NCBI GenBank assembly: GCA_046330285.1
Contig: JAXLSX010000003.1
Span: 186,001 to 250,000, forward strand
DNA from: RHKX01 sp046330285
GTDB taxonomy: Bacteria > Actinomycetota > Thermoleophilia > Solirubrobacterales > 70-9
Direction: 5' to 3'
Length of the DNA: 64,000 bases
The position numbers and the translations under genes were made by a program. This document shows, in pieces, positions 47,773 through 57,110 of the stretch; the stretch's first letter is position 1; every line of letters begins with the position of its first letter. Under the pieces are notes generated by a model. It had not been told where the DNA came from and ran no database searches. It saw nothing but the letters and a program-made list of their open reading frames with translations.

Positions 47773-48960
47773 CTAGTGAGCGTGGCCCACGTGAGCATCC
47801 GCGGCCAGCTCCTCCGCCGGGATGTCCTCGGCGAGCAGCGCCGCGAGCGCCGTCGTGATCGGGACCGCGCAGATCAAACCGATCGAGCCCACGAGGGTGG
47901 CGATCACAACGCTCGCAATCACCTCGAGGTTGATCGCATCGAGAACACCGAGCCGCCCGGAGGCGAAGACGAGCAGCACCGTCAGTGAAGCGCCTGCGTA
48001 GGCGAGCACCAGAGTGTTGACGGTGGCGCTGACGTGGTCGCGCCCGACGTCGATCGCCAGTCGGAACAGCTCCCGGAAACGCTGGGCCGGATTCGCGACG
48101 CGGAGCGCCAGCACGGTCGATGCCTGGCTGACGGTCACGTCGTCGAGCACGCCGAGCGATCCGACGACCATCCCGGCGATCAGGAGACTCTGGAAATTGA
48201 TCCCCTGATCGTTGGCCGCGAGGGTCGTCGCCTCCTCCGACGAGAAGCCGGTCAGGTGGGCGAGATCGGCGAAGAGGACCGCCAGCCCCACGATTAGAGC
48301 GAGGCTGAAGGCGGTCCCGGTCATCGCCGCCAGGCTCTTCGGCCCGAGGCCGTGGGCGAGCGGGATCGTCGTCAGCATCACCGCCATCGAGCCGACCAGA
48401 GCGACCGCCAACGGCGGTGAATCGCGGAGGATGGCGGGCACGATGAAGGCCAGCACGATGACCAGGCTGATCGCCAGCCCGACGAGCGAGAGCGCGCCTC
48501 GCCATCGCCCGAACAGCACCACGAGGGCGGCGAAGATCACGGTGAGCCAGAGCAGTTGCGACTTGCGCTCGTAGTCGACGATCGTGTAGTCGGAGACCTG
48601 GGTCGGATCGGCTCCGGCGGGGACGACGTTCTTGAGCACCCTCACCTCGTCGCCGACCGCGAACGACGGCAGCGCGCCGCCGGTATTGAGCTCACTCTCC
48701 ACCGTGCTCCCCTCCTCGGGGCCTCCATTCAGCTCGAGGGTCGCCCGCTGACAGCTTCCGGTCGCGAACTCCGCGCACTCGTAGGAGGTCACGGCTACGA
48801 CTTTCGCGGGAGTCGTCTCGCCCAGCGACGTGCCTTCGATGAAGTCGAGCGCCGGCGCCTCTCCGCGCGGCCACATTGCCACCATCCCGATCACAGTCCC
48901 GAGCGCGATCACACCGACCAGCCCCACATAGAGCCCTTTGGCGCCGAGGGCCGATCTCAT
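47773..48960 (-). CDS. YibE/F-like multi-pass membrane protein
   Basis: A 395-residue membrane protein. After an N-terminal helix (LYVGLVGVIALGTVIGMVAMW) comes an extracytoplasmic domain of about 110 residues with two cysteines (YECAEFATGSCQ), then about seven helices, with the YibE/F signature GSLGVLDDVTVSQASTV. The role of the family is not established; some members look like export or ion-handling proteins. I place the start at ATG 48960 (MRSALGAKG); the frame runs open to 49140 but there it is antisense to the TetR gene. The C-terminus is His-rich (DAHVGHAH). The divergent TetR gene next door is its likely regulator. Confidence 0.82.
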   Translation of the reverse strand: MRSALGAKGLYVGLVGVIALGTVIGMVAMWPRGEAPALDFIEGTSLGETTPAKVVAVTSYECAEFATGSCQRATLELNGGPEEGSTVESELNTGGALPSFAVGDEVRVLKNVVPAGADPTQVSDYTIVDYERKSQLLWLTVIFAALVVLFGRWRGALSLVGLAISLVIVLAFIVPAILRDSPPLAVALVGSMAVMLTTIPLAHGLGPKSLAAMTGTAFSLALIVGLAVLFADLAHLTGFSSEEATTLAANDQGINFQSLLIAGMVVGSLGVLDDVTVSQASTVLALRVANPAQRFRELFRLAIDVGRDHVSATVNTLVLAYAGASLTVLLVFASGRLGVLDAINLEVIASVVIATLVGSIGLICAVPITTALAALLAEDIPAEELAADAHVGHAH

Positions 48961-49024
48961 CTCGGGACGTTCAGGTGGGACACCGCGTGTGAGATTTCGT
49001 CGCAGCGGCGGCGAACCCTTGCGG

Positions 49025-49030
49025 TAGCCT
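49025..49030 (+). promoter_or_regulatory. -10 box of the ATC-start TetR gene
   Basis: TAGCCT lies six bases before the ATC at 49037, the same geometry as other first genes here that use ATG or GTG (for example 13686-13691 before 13698). This supports transcription starting at the ATC codon. Confidence 0.5.
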
Positions 49031-49036
49031 GCCGCC

Positions 49037-49660
49037 ATCGCTGCCTCCGCCACCCCCGGGAAGCGCCGCCGGACCCAGGCCGAGCGCCGCGCCGAGACCC
49101 GAGCGGCGCTGCTCGATGCGACGATCGAGTGTCTCGTCAAGTTCGGCTACTCGCAGACGACGACGGGCCGGATCGCCGAGATCGCCGGCGTCTCGCGGGG
49201 AGCCCAGACGATCTACTTCCGGACGCGGGCCGAACTGGTCGGCGCCGCCGTCGCGCGCCTCGCCGAGGATCGGGTGAAGGCGGTCCACGACCGCTTCGCC
49301 GCGGAGGAGATACCGGTCCCGCTCGACCACGCTCTCGACGTCCTCTGGGAGGAGCACCAGGGACCGCTCTTCCTCGCCAGCCTCGAGCTCTGGGTCGCCT
49401 CGCGAACCGACCCGGAGCTCGGCCGGACGCTCCATCGCGTCGAGCGCGAGGTCGGCGACCGGCTCGGTGAGCTGGCGGTGCAGGCGCTCGGTGACGTCGC
49501 CCTGCGGCCCGGCTTCGGGGAGGACCTCGTCGTGGTGCTCGCGACGATCCGCGGGCTCGCGATGCTGGGGATCAGCGACGGCGGCAGCGGGCAGACGCTC
49601 GCCGAGTACTGGCTGCACACCCGCACCTGGCTCGTACGGGTGCTCGCCGGCACGGACTAG
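49037..49660 (+). CDS. TetR family regulator with apparent ATC start
   Basis: About 207 residues. The helix-turn-helix is complete and typical: RRAETRAALLDATIECLVKF, then TTTGRIAEIAGVSRGAQTIY and FRTRAELVGAAV. The coding frame begins after a TAG at 49025-49027, and between that stop and the first conserved residues (KRRRTQAERRAET) there is no ATG, GTG, TTG or CTG. The only initiation-like codon is ATC at 49037, six bases after TAGCCT. The first usual start (GTG 49274) would remove the whole DNA-binding domain. A sequencing error cannot be excluded. It diverges from the YibE/F gene and likely regulates it. Confidence 0.72.
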   Translation: MAASATPGKRRRTQAERRAETRAALLDATIECLVKFGYSQTTTGRIAEIAGVSRGAQTIYFRTRAELVGAAVARLAEDRVKAVHDRFAAEEIPVPLDHALDVLWEEHQGPLFLASLELWVASRTDPELGRTLHRVEREVGDRLGELAVQALGDVALRPGFGEDLVVVLATIRGLAMLGISDGGSGQTLAEYWLHTRTWLVRVLAGTD

Positions 49661-49666
49661 GGCAGA

Positions 49667-51937
49667 TCAGCGACGCTTGCCGGCCCGCTTCAGGGTCGTC
49701 TTCGTCTCCGACTCGCCGGCCGCGCCGGTCACCGTCACCAGGATCGGCATCGACTTTCTCCCGTTGCGGCCGAGAGCCTTGCGGGCCTGACCGCTGAGGC
49801 CGAGCGACACCGAGTCGGACTCGCCGGGGGCGACCGTGACGCCGCCCTTCATCGCGATGACCGGGCCCGTGCTCTTGCCCCGGCGGGACTGGACGATGAT
49901 CCGCGAGCTGGCGCAAGAGGCCGCGTCGGCCTGGCATGCGACGCCGAGGCTCATCTTTCGGCCCTTCGCCTTCGCGGGCCCCGTGACGGTCAGCCCCTCG
50001 ACGCCCGGCGGGGGCGGGGTCTCGGGCCGACTCGCCACCCACTCGGCCATCGTCTCGGAGTCGCTGTAGCCCGGGGCCAGCTCGACCGGGCCGCGGTCGT
50101 CGGGCAGGACCTTCGGTGCCGGCGCCTCGACCAGCCCGCCGAGGGCACCCGGGCTCTCGGTCACCGGCAGCCTGAGGACGAGGTCGTGCACCGTGATCGG
50201 CTGTTGCATGTTCGAGGGCCGGCTGTAGTTGGTGATGTCGCTGGGGGTCGCGGGACCGCTCCCGTCCTTCGGCAGGAGCTCGAGCCGGGCGACGTGGCCC
50301 TCCTCGAACTTCCAGCCACCCGGATGCAGCTGAAACACCTGGTAGCCGCTCGCGTTCGGCCGGTAGATCTGGCGGGCGACGAGCTGCTTGGTGTTGTTCG
50401 GAGCGACGTCGACCAGGCGGGCGGCGATCGCGGAGCCGGTGCCGGCCCCCTCGAAGTCGGCTACGACCGTCGGTGAGCCGAGCAACGTGAAGCCGGCGGC
50501 CGGTGCCGGTTCGGACTCGTAGTTGGCGGTTCCCGGCTCCTCGTCACCGGCCGGGGCGGCGCAGGGGCTGTTGGCGAGGACCGCGTACGCGTCGGCGACA
50601 GCACCGCTGCCGCCGTCGATCGCGATCGTCTGATCCTCCTGACCGCCCTCGACGGTGATCTCACCAGGCGCGAGCGATGCCCAGTCGTCGGCCGCGTAGG
50701 GGCCGCCGGAGGGATCGCTGCCCGGACAGGCCTCGGTGCGGGCGATCACGTCGGTGGCGGGCTTCGATCCCGTGCCCGCGAGGTAGTAGTCGATCCACTG
50801 ATCCTGGAGGTCGAAGACCGGCGTGAGGTCTGCGGCCTTGTTCTGCGCCCGCTGGTGCCCGAAGTCGCCGAAGATCATCCCGAGATCGGCGTTCGGGTAC
50901 TGGGCCATCGTCCGGTTGTAGAACCGGAGGGATTCGTCGACCGGGAAGATGTCGTCGGTGAAGCCGTTGGCCATCAGGATCGGCGCCGGCTTCTCGCTGT
51001 GGTTGATGTAGTAGGACGAGTGGTACTTGGTCATCTCGGTGACCATGTCGGAGGAGGCGAGGTTGCTCTGGTAGGGCTCGCCCTGATCGATCACCGACAG
51101 CCAGCCCGTCATATCGGCGTCGGGCAGCTCGCCGGCGGGCGCCACGCGGCCGGAGAACAGGCCCTGCAGATAGAGGCCGTTCATGATCGACGGCTTCATC
51201 ACGCCGAAGTGATTCGGATCGTTCGGGTTGTCACGCAGGTAGTCGAGGACCCGACCGTTGGGCGCCAGCGAGTAGGCGATGTCGCTCCACGTTGCGAGGG
51301 GCGTGGCGACGGCGAGACTCATCGGTGTCCCGTTCGGGCTGCTCCAGGGAACGAGCCGACCGTCCGGCTTCATCGTCCGGTCCTTGAGGGCCGCCAGCGC
51401 CATCGAGATCCCGCCGCCGTAGGAGCCTCCGGTCGCCGCGATCTTCGTCGGCTCTGCCCAGCCCTCGTCGACCAGCTCGCCGGCGAAGAACTGTGCGTCG
51501 CGGACCTCGTAGCGGTCATCCATCATCCGGATGTACTGGCCGTCGCAGCCATCGGGGTCGGCTGCGACCGATGCGGCGTTTCCGCACGACTCGTAGAAGC
51601 CGCGGTCGGTCATCGTGAACGCCGCGTATCCCTTGTCGGTGTAGTGCTTCAAGTTTGCGGTCAGCTTCGCCTGCCCCCAACCGTGGAAGACCATGACGAG
51701 CGGGTAGGGGCCGTTCCCGTAGGTCGCGGGGTCCGGGAGGGCGACGCTGACGTCGATCGGGGTGCCGTCCCAGGTCTCAGCTGTACTCCGAGGCGCGGCG
51801 CTGCATTCGTAGTGGCCGTCGCCGGCCTGGGTGCAGCCGACTCCGAGCGCGCTGACCGGATCAGCGGACGCGACCGAGGCCGCGGAGAGACAGAACGCTG
51901 CCGTGAGGACGGCGATCGGCACGAACAGCTTTCTCAT
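49667..51937 (-). CDS. Secreted CocE/NonD-type (X-Pro dipeptidyl-peptidase-like) hydrolase
   Basis: A 756-residue exported serine hydrolase. The signal peptide is residues 1-25 (ends ASVASA). GGSYGGG with Ser172 is the S15-type nucleophile elbow; the acid is near NGFTDDIFPVDES and the His near FGDFGHQRAQ. A beta-jelly-roll domain and then a C-terminal tail with a basic end (TKTTLKRAGKRR) follow. It probably cleaves an ester or peptide outside the cell. ATG 51937 follows GAGGAGAGAG directly; the very long open frame upstream is a high-GC artefact over the next gene. The tail resembles that of the propeller protein at 58.7 kb. Confidence 0.85.
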   Translation of the reverse strand: MRKLFVPIAVLTAAFCLSAASVASADPVSALGVGCTQAGDGHYECSAAPRSTAETWDGTPIDVSVALPDPATYGNGPYPLVMVFHGWGQAKLTANLKHYTDKGYAAFTMTDRGFYESCGNAASVAADPDGCDGQYIRMMDDRYEVRDAQFFAGELVDEGWAEPTKIAATGGSYGGGISMALAALKDRTMKPDGRLVPWSSPNGTPMSLAVATPLATWSDIAYSLAPNGRVLDYLRDNPNDPNHFGVMKPSIMNGLYLQGLFSGRVAPAGELPDADMTGWLSVIDQGEPYQSNLASSDMVTEMTKYHSSYYINHSEKPAPILMANGFTDDIFPVDESLRFYNRTMAQYPNADLGMIFGDFGHQRAQNKAADLTPVFDLQDQWIDYYLAGTGSKPATDVIARTEACPGSDPSGGPYAADDWASLAPGEITVEGGQEDQTIAIDGGSGAVADAYAVLANSPCAAPAGDEEPGTANYESEPAPAAGFTLLGSPTVVADFEGAGTGSAIAARLVDVAPNNTKQLVARQIYRPNASGYQVFQLHPGGWKFEEGHVARLELLPKDGSGPATPSDITNYSRPSNMQQPITVHDLVLRLPVTESPGALGGLVEAPAPKVLPDDRGPVELAPGYSDSETMAEWVASRPETPPPPGVEGLTVTGPAKAKGRKMSLGVACQADAASCASSRIIVQSRRGKSTGPVIAMKGGVTVAPGESDSVSLGLSGQARKALGRNGRKSMPILVTVTGAAGESETKTTLKRAGKRR

Positions 51938-51996
51938 CTCTCTCCTCAAACGAACCTGGGTAGCCCGGTTGCCGCGGGCACGACTAATCGGCAGTC

Positions 51997-52023
51997 TTGC
52001 AGATAACTTCGCGGTCGTTGCAG
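51997..52023. promoter_or_regulatory. 21-bp-spaced direct repeats in divergent spacer
   Basis: TTGCAG occurs at 51997-52002 and 52018-52023, in contexts GTCTTGCAGATA and GTCGTTGCAGGTA, exactly 21 bases (two helical turns) apart, midway between the CocE-like and FG-GAP genes. Could be a regulator site. No regulator gene is next to it. Confidence 0.3.
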
Positions 52024-52078
52024 GTACCGACGCCGCCCCCTGCGACCCGCTGCCATGGCCGCGGATAACGTTACGGCG

Positions 52079-53890
52079 ATGCTTACCCGGGGGTTTCCGG
52101 CAGTCGCCCTGGCCGTGGCGACTTCGCTGCTCATGCAGGGGTGTGCCCTGAGTGGCCTCCGCTCCTTTCAGCCCGCGTCGACGGACGGCATCCCTAGCGA
52201 TCGCCTCTTCGACCTCGGCGTCGCCGATTTCAACGAGGACGGGCGGCTCGACCTGTTCACCGTCAACCACAAGTTCTCGGGCGCCTGGCTGGAGAACCGG
52301 AGCGGTCGCTTCGTCGACGTGACCGAGCAGATCCATGCGGACCCCGATCCCGAGTTCCCCGGCCTCGACGAGCTGACGCCCCCGGCGATGAAATCTCCGG
52401 GAACCTACGTGTACATGAGCGACTCGCCGGAGGGGGAACCCGGCCTCGTCCACATCCGCGCCGTCGGGATGGAGGCGCGCGGCGTGATCGGGTTCCTCTC
52501 GTCGAAGCTGCGGGTGGTCCGCACCGACGACGCGCACGTCCGCATCGGCAGGAACGAGAAGTCCGACTACTTCGTCCGGTTCCGAATCGCGCCCGAAGGC
52601 GCACTCGTCCTCGACCCTTCGAGCGTCGCCGACGCGCCGATGGCGGCCCGCATCGACGAGCCGGCGGACACCTCGCAGATCATGGTCGGAGCCGAGGAGA
52701 CACACCCCGACTCCCGCCGGTTCCGGCTGACCCTCCACGACCGCCACGGCATCGCCTTCGCCGACCTCGTCGGCGGTCCCGACGTCGACGCGTTCGTCGC
52801 CGGCGGCGGCCTCAGCGGCGGCATCGCCAAGCCGGTGTTCCGGGGTCAGATCGACGACGAGCTCCTCTCGCAGGACGGTGGGGTGTTCACCGACGTCGCG
52901 GACGCCACCGGGCTGAACAAGAGCGGCTGCCGGGGCAGGGAGACCGAGCCGGTCGACGTCAATGCCGACGGAGTGCCGGAGCTGTTCGAGTCCTGCGAGG
53001 AGCGGGTGCCGATGCTCTACCGGGTGCGCGACACCGGCGGCCTCGGGACGATGCTGGCGCCGCCGGCGATCGGCACGGCGCAGCGCTGGGTCCAGCTCCG
53101 CGCGGGCGAGCCGCCCGTCCTCATCAGCGCCGGGAGCGACGGCATCGCCGTCTGGCAGCGCCGTGGCCCGCGGTTCGAGCGGACGCAGCTGCTCGCGGAC
53201 AGCGCCACCGGGGAGGTCGCGCAGATCGCGCTCGGCGATCCGGACGGCGACGGCGACCTCGACGTCCTCGCCGTGGCTCTGACCGGAAACACGATGCTCC
53301 GCAACGACGACGGGCGGCTGCGTCCGGTCCCGACGCGGTGGGCAGGAGTGCCGGCAGCGAGCGCCGCGGCCTGCTTCGTCGACTACGACGACGACGGCCG
53401 AGTCGACGTCTACGCGGCCCCGCAGGGACTGATCCGGAACCTCGGCGGCGGCCGCCACCTCGGGACCGGGCTGCTGCGGACGCCGCCAGCCGAGTGGGCG
53501 AGCTGCAACTGGGCCGACTTCGACGGCGACGGCCTCCGCGACCCGCTCGTCTCCTACGGCGCCGGGGAGTTCGCCCGCCGGATGGTGGTCGAGCGCCGGC
53601 GCAACGTGACACCGATCCACGGCCACTGGCTAGAGGTCGACCTCGTCGGCCCCGAGGACAACCGCCAGGCGATCGGGGCCTCCGTCGTCGTCCGCGCGGG
53701 CGGGCGGCCCCAGACCCAGTGGGTCGGCCAGAACGACGACGCCCCCCACTCCCAGGGCCACTACCGCCTCTACTTCGGGCTCGGCGCGGCCCCGCAGGTC
53801 GGTTCGCTGACGGTCCGGTGGCCGAACGGCGAGAAGACCGAGGTCGGCCCGCGGCCGGCGGATCAACGGGTCGAGATCGAGCAGCCCTGA
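52079..53890 (+). CDS. FG-GAP/VCBS repeat lipoprotein (CRTAC1/ASPIC-like)
   Basis: A 603-residue exported protein. ATG 52079 is chosen because TAACGT (52066-52071) lies exactly seven bases upstream and the signal peptide starts here; ATG 52055 is also in frame. A lipobox-like LLMQGC (Cys22) follows the hydrophobic core; Met in the third position before Cys is unusual. FG-GAP calcium-binding turns recur (DFNEDGRLDLF, DVNADGVPELF, DPDGDGDLDVL, DYDDDGRVDVY, DFDGDGLRDPL). The end, VRWPNGEKTEV, is the ASPIC/UnbV motif. It likely forms a calcium-bound beta-propeller on the cell surface; partner unknown. Confidence 0.85.
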   Translation: MLTRGFPAVALAVATSLLMQGCALSGLRSFQPASTDGIPSDRLFDLGVADFNEDGRLDLFTVNHKFSGAWLENRSGRFVDVTEQIHADPDPEFPGLDELTPPAMKSPGTYVYMSDSPEGEPGLVHIRAVGMEARGVIGFLSSKLRVVRTDDAHVRIGRNEKSDYFVRFRIAPEGALVLDPSSVADAPMAARIDEPADTSQIMVGAEETHPDSRRFRLTLHDRHGIAFADLVGGPDVDAFVAGGGLSGGIAKPVFRGQIDDELLSQDGGVFTDVADATGLNKSGCRGRETEPVDVNADGVPELFESCEERVPMLYRVRDTGGLGTMLAPPAIGTAQRWVQLRAGEPPVLISAGSDGIAVWQRRGPRFERTQLLADSATGEVAQIALGDPDGDGDLDVLAVALTGNTMLRNDDGRLRPVPTRWAGVPAASAAACFVDYDDDGRVDVYAAPQGLIRNLGGGRHLGTGLLRTPPAEWASCNWADFDGDGLRDPLVSYGAGEFARRMVVERRRNVTPIHGHWLEVDLVGPEDNRQAIGASVVVRAGGRPQTQWVGQNDDAPHSQGHYRLYFGLGAAPQVGSLTVRWPNGEKTEVGPRPADQRVEIEQP

Positions 53891-53946
53891 GGTGCGACCG
53901 TCGCGCCGGGCTTGCGGGGCGGGGCGACAGCGCCAATTCACCGATG

Positions 53947-53970
53947 ATCCCGCCGGACCCGCCGCGGGAT
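53947..53970 (+). terminator. Hairpin after the FG-GAP lipoprotein gene
   Basis: ATCCCGC (53947-53953) pairs with GCGGGAT (53964-53970), a perfect 7-bp stem over ten bases, 56 bases after the stop and ahead of the next gene's promoter. No T-run. Confidence 0.45.
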
Positions 53971-54055
53971 GCCCGCCACAGCGGTCGGGAGGTTAGGTCT
54001 CCCTGGACCCGGGGTCGGTCGATGATGGCGCCGGCAGCCCGTAGCCTTCGGTCCG

Positions 54056-55624
54056 ATGCTCCGCGCACACCGAGTCGCCTTCATCGCCATAGCGGGGATC
54101 GTCGCCATGTTCGCCTCCGGCACCGGGGGTGCCGGCGCCTCCGAGCGCTTCGGAACACCCGTGATAACCGCTCCCGACGGCACCGGGACCGCGTGCACGA
54201 ATGCGGAGCCTTGCGGCCTCGTCGAGGCGATGGACGTCGCGGAGGACGGCAGCACCATCTACATGCCCGCGGGGGCGACCTACGACGTCGGCAGCACGAC
54301 CCTGAACGTCCCTGACGGCACCCTCCTCGGCTCGCTTGCATTCGGCAGTCCGAACGCACCGAAGGCCACGATCGTCTCCAGTGCTCCGACCGCAGTTCGG
54401 CTCGGGCAGGGAACGGCGATGTGGGACGCCGCAATCGCGCAGACCGGTGGGGCCACGGCCCTCGACCTGGTCGGACCGAGCGCACAGGCGCAGCGAGTCA
54501 ACATCGTCACGTCAGGCCAGCTCGCATGCCGGCTGGGCGACGGGTCCTCGGTCGACGACTCCTTCTGCATCGACAACTCGACGGCCGCAGGCGGAGCCGC
54601 GATCGCGATGAGTCTCGGCCACGGGACGGCGGCCCTTCGGGGCGTTACCGCCGTGGCCACCGGACCCGCGAGCTCGGGTGCCGACGCCGCAGCGCTCGAC
54701 CCGGGCGGTTCCGTCTCGATCGACGCCCAGAACTCGATTCTCAGCGGCACCGGTACGGATGTGCGGGCACGCGCGACGAGCGGCGCCTCGGCGACGGTGA
54801 CACTCGATCACTCGAACTTCGCCACGACCGACCCCGGATCGACGGGAACGACCTCGATCACATCGTCGGCTCCCCCGAACCAGTCGGCCGAGCCGTCGTT
54901 CGCCGATCCCGCGGCAGACGACTACCACGAGGATCCGCAATCCCCGACCGTCGATGCCGGCTACCCGGGGGAACAGACAGGCTCCATCGACTTCGACGGC
55001 GAGCTGCGCTGGACCGGGTACCCAATCGACATCGGTGCCGACGAGATCGTCGACAGGCGCAATCCGAACACTCGGATGACCGACCACCCGAAGCGCAAGA
55101 CCTACTCGAGGAATGCGACCTTCAGGTTCGTCAGCGACGACCCGGACGCCTGGTTTCACTGCGACCTCGATCGCCATTCCGGCTCCGGCAGGACCTGCAC
55201 CTCCCCCCACATCGTCCGCCACCTGAATCCCGGTTGGCACACGATGAGCATCGAGGCGAACGACGACCACGGCAACGGCGATCCCTCGCCCGCGATCTTC
55301 CGCTGGAAGGTCAAGCGCAAGGAGGGAGTCAGGTACCGGCCGCGACTGACGAATTGCGGAAGGGTCAGGGATCCCTACCAGGAGCACAAACCCTTGATCC
55401 TCGCCCACAAGGTCGGGTGCAAGGTGGCCCGCAAGGTCGCCAGGTACTGGTTCGGCACGGGCCCGAGGCCGGCGGGTTGGGGCTGCTGGAGCAGCTACGG
55501 CCGCTGCTACAAGGGCGAACCCGGCTCGAGCCAGTGGATCACGACGAAGGACAACCGGAGAAGGCGGCCGGCCGAGCCGGAGGCGGAGATGCGTGCGGCC
55601 GTCGGATCGACGGCCTCCGGTTGA
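54056..55624 (+). CDS. Secreted right-handed beta-helix protein (choice-of-anchor Q-like)
   Basis: A 522-residue exported protein. The signal peptide is residues 1-29 (ends GAGAS). Residues about 60-330 contain the short-strand, Gly/Ala/Ser-rich repeats of a parallel beta-helix, ending with YPIDIGADEI, the motif that closes choice-of-anchor Q domains. The C-terminal 170 residues form a further cysteine-containing, basic domain (FHCDLDRH, RTCTSPH, CGRVRDPY, GCKVARKVARYW, GCWSSYGRCYKG). ATG 54056 follows TAGCCT (54042-54047) by eight bases. It probably sits at the cell surface and may bind or cut a polysaccharide, but no catalytic residues are visible. Confidence 0.82.
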   Translation: MLRAHRVAFIAIAGIVAMFASGTGGAGASERFGTPVITAPDGTGTACTNAEPCGLVEAMDVAEDGSTIYMPAGATYDVGSTTLNVPDGTLLGSLAFGSPNAPKATIVSSAPTAVRLGQGTAMWDAAIAQTGGATALDLVGPSAQAQRVNIVTSGQLACRLGDGSSVDDSFCIDNSTAAGGAAIAMSLGHGTAALRGVTAVATGPASSGADAAALDPGGSVSIDAQNSILSGTGTDVRARATSGASATVTLDHSNFATTDPGSTGTTSITSSAPPNQSAEPSFADPAADDYHEDPQSPTVDAGYPGEQTGSIDFDGELRWTGYPIDIGADEIVDRRNPNTRMTDHPKRKTYSRNATFRFVSDDPDAWFHCDLDRHSGSGRTCTSPHIVRHLNPGWHTMSIEANDDHGNGDPSPAIFRWKVKRKEGVRYRPRLTNCGRVRDPYQEHKPLILAHKVGCKVARKVARYWFGTGPRPAGWGCWSSYGRCYKGEPGSSQWITTKDNRRRRPAEPEAEMRAAVGSTASG

Positions 55625-55633
55625 TCGTTCTCG

Positions 55634-57055
55634 CTACTTGACCTTGTGCCGCAGAAACGGCACGACCGTCTGGAGGAAGGCGTTCTTCGAAGGCGCGGCG
55701 CTGATCGGGTCGATGTGGGCGAACGTCTTGGTCCGCTTGATCGTCGTGACCCAGCTCCCGGGAACGTTCGACTGCTCGGCGAGCTGGCGGGTGGCGTCCG
55801 CGACCCGGCCGTTGCCGAGCGAGGTGTCGAACGAGTACATCGGCAGCTTCACCCGGTCGCCCATCGTCGCGTGGTCGCCGTAGACCGCCTGGGCGGGGTT
55901 GTCGACGCCGTTGTTGATCGCGCCGGAGTCGATCGAGAGCTTCGCCGGATGGTACCACGAGGTCCCGTCCTGGCCGACGGTCTGGTTCTTCATGCCGGAG
56001 TGCTCGGAGAAGACCGAGGCGGCCCGGGCGACGCCGCCGAGCTCGCCGTCGTGCCAGCCCCGGGGATCGCCCGATCCGGCCAGCTTGCCGATGTGGCTCT
56101 GGACGAGCGCCAGGTTCGAAGGACTCGTCGTCTGGTCGACAGCGAAGCCGTACTGACCGGCGTTGGTCGCCGGAATCGGCGGGACCAGGTTCGCCGGCGC
56201 GAGCGCCCAGCCGCCGAAGATCGAGAGCTCGTCCGGGTCCTCGACGGCAGCGGTCGAACCGGTCGCGTTGAAGACCCCGGCGATCCACGGGAACGGCGCC
56301 ACCAGGGTGATGAACGGTGAGGCCGAAGGGTCGTCGAGGGCGTCGACGTTGGCCTGGGCCTGTTCCGCGGTCGGGAGCGGGCGGGTCTCGCTGCTGGCTC
56401 CGGCCCCGTCGATGAAGACGAGTCCCGCGAGGCCCTTCGCGCCCGCGGTCCCGTTGAAGTCCCAGGTCGCGTAGGCGGTCGTGATCGATCCGCCGAGCGA
56501 GTGGCCCCCGAGCACCACCGTGCGGCCGCCCTTCCTCGCGGCCCTGACGACCCTGCGCGTGTCGTGGACCGCGACGTTCATCCCCCACTTCTTGGCGAAC
56601 TCGGTCTCCGCCGTCGTCAGCGGGGTGAAGTGCGGGGAGATCGAGCCGTCGGCGATCCAGCCGAGGTAGTAGTCGAAGACCTCCTGGTTCGACGCCTCGC
56701 CGTCGACGTACTTCTCGAGGTAGGAGTGGTCCTCGAGCAGGTTCTCGCGCCGCTCGATCGCCCAGACCTGCCAGCCCTTCATCTTCTTCGTCATCGCCTT
56801 CGCGAACGGGCCGAAGAAGGTCCCGCCGGCGGACGTCCCGGGGTTGAGGACGAGGATCTTCCCGGCATCCGGGGAGCCGTACTTGACGACCTTCACCTCG
56901 TTGTACTCGTCGGGCGTGCCGGGAGCGTCGAACCCGTCGAGGACGCTGGCCCGCGGCTCGGCGGCGCTCGCCACTCCGGCGCCGAGGGCGAACAGCGCGA
57001 GCGCGAGGACGAGGGTTCCGGTGAGCGCGAGGGGCCTGTTTCGAAGCGGGTTCAC
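55634..57055 (-). CDS. Secreted alpha/beta hydrolase
   Basis: A 473-residue exported hydrolase with a signal peptide (residues 1-32, ends GVASAAE). The nucleophile elbow is LGGHSLGGS with Ser186; the N-terminal LVLNPGTSAGGTFF is the oxyanion region. The long insertion between residues 200 and 420 is typical of lipase-like lid domains. The catalytic histidine could be in TFAHIDPISA. GTG 57055 follows TAACTT by nine bases. It converges on the beta-helix protein gene with a nine-base gap. Likely an esterase or lipase of the cell envelope; substrate unknown. Confidence 0.82.
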   Translation of the reverse strand: MNPLRNRPLALTGTLVLALALFALGAGVASAAEPRASVLDGFDAPGTPDEYNEVKVVKYGSPDAGKILVLNPGTSAGGTFFGPFAKAMTKKMKGWQVWAIERRENLLEDHSYLEKYVDGEASNQEVFDYYLGWIADGSISPHFTPLTTAETEFAKKWGMNVAVHDTRRVVRAARKGGRTVVLGGHSLGGSITTAYATWDFNGTAGAKGLAGLVFIDGAGASSETRPLPTAEQAQANVDALDDPSASPFITLVAPFPWIAGVFNATGSTAAVEDPDELSIFGGWALAPANLVPPIPATNAGQYGFAVDQTTSPSNLALVQSHIGKLAGSGDPRGWHDGELGGVARAASVFSEHSGMKNQTVGQDGTSWYHPAKLSIDSGAINNGVDNPAQAVYGDHATMGDRVKLPMYSFDTSLGNGRVADATRQLAEQSNVPGSWVTTIKRTKTFAHIDPISAAPSKNAFLQTVVPFLRHKVK

Positions 57056-57110
57056 GGGCCGGACAAGTTAATTGCTCTCCCAGCGATCGGCGCCGCTTCG
57101 GCTCAGGGCC

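Noticed and set aside
52066..52073. TAACGTTA palindrome before the FG-GAP gene
   Set aside because: It overlaps the -10 box and is only eight bases, so symmetry alone is weak evidence for an operator.
49667..53626. A 1319-residue open frame on the minus strand
   Set aside because: Only the part from ATG 51937 onward is a gene (signal peptide and hydrolase). The rest is antisense to the FG-GAP lipoprotein gene, and stop codons are rare in GC-rich antisense frames.
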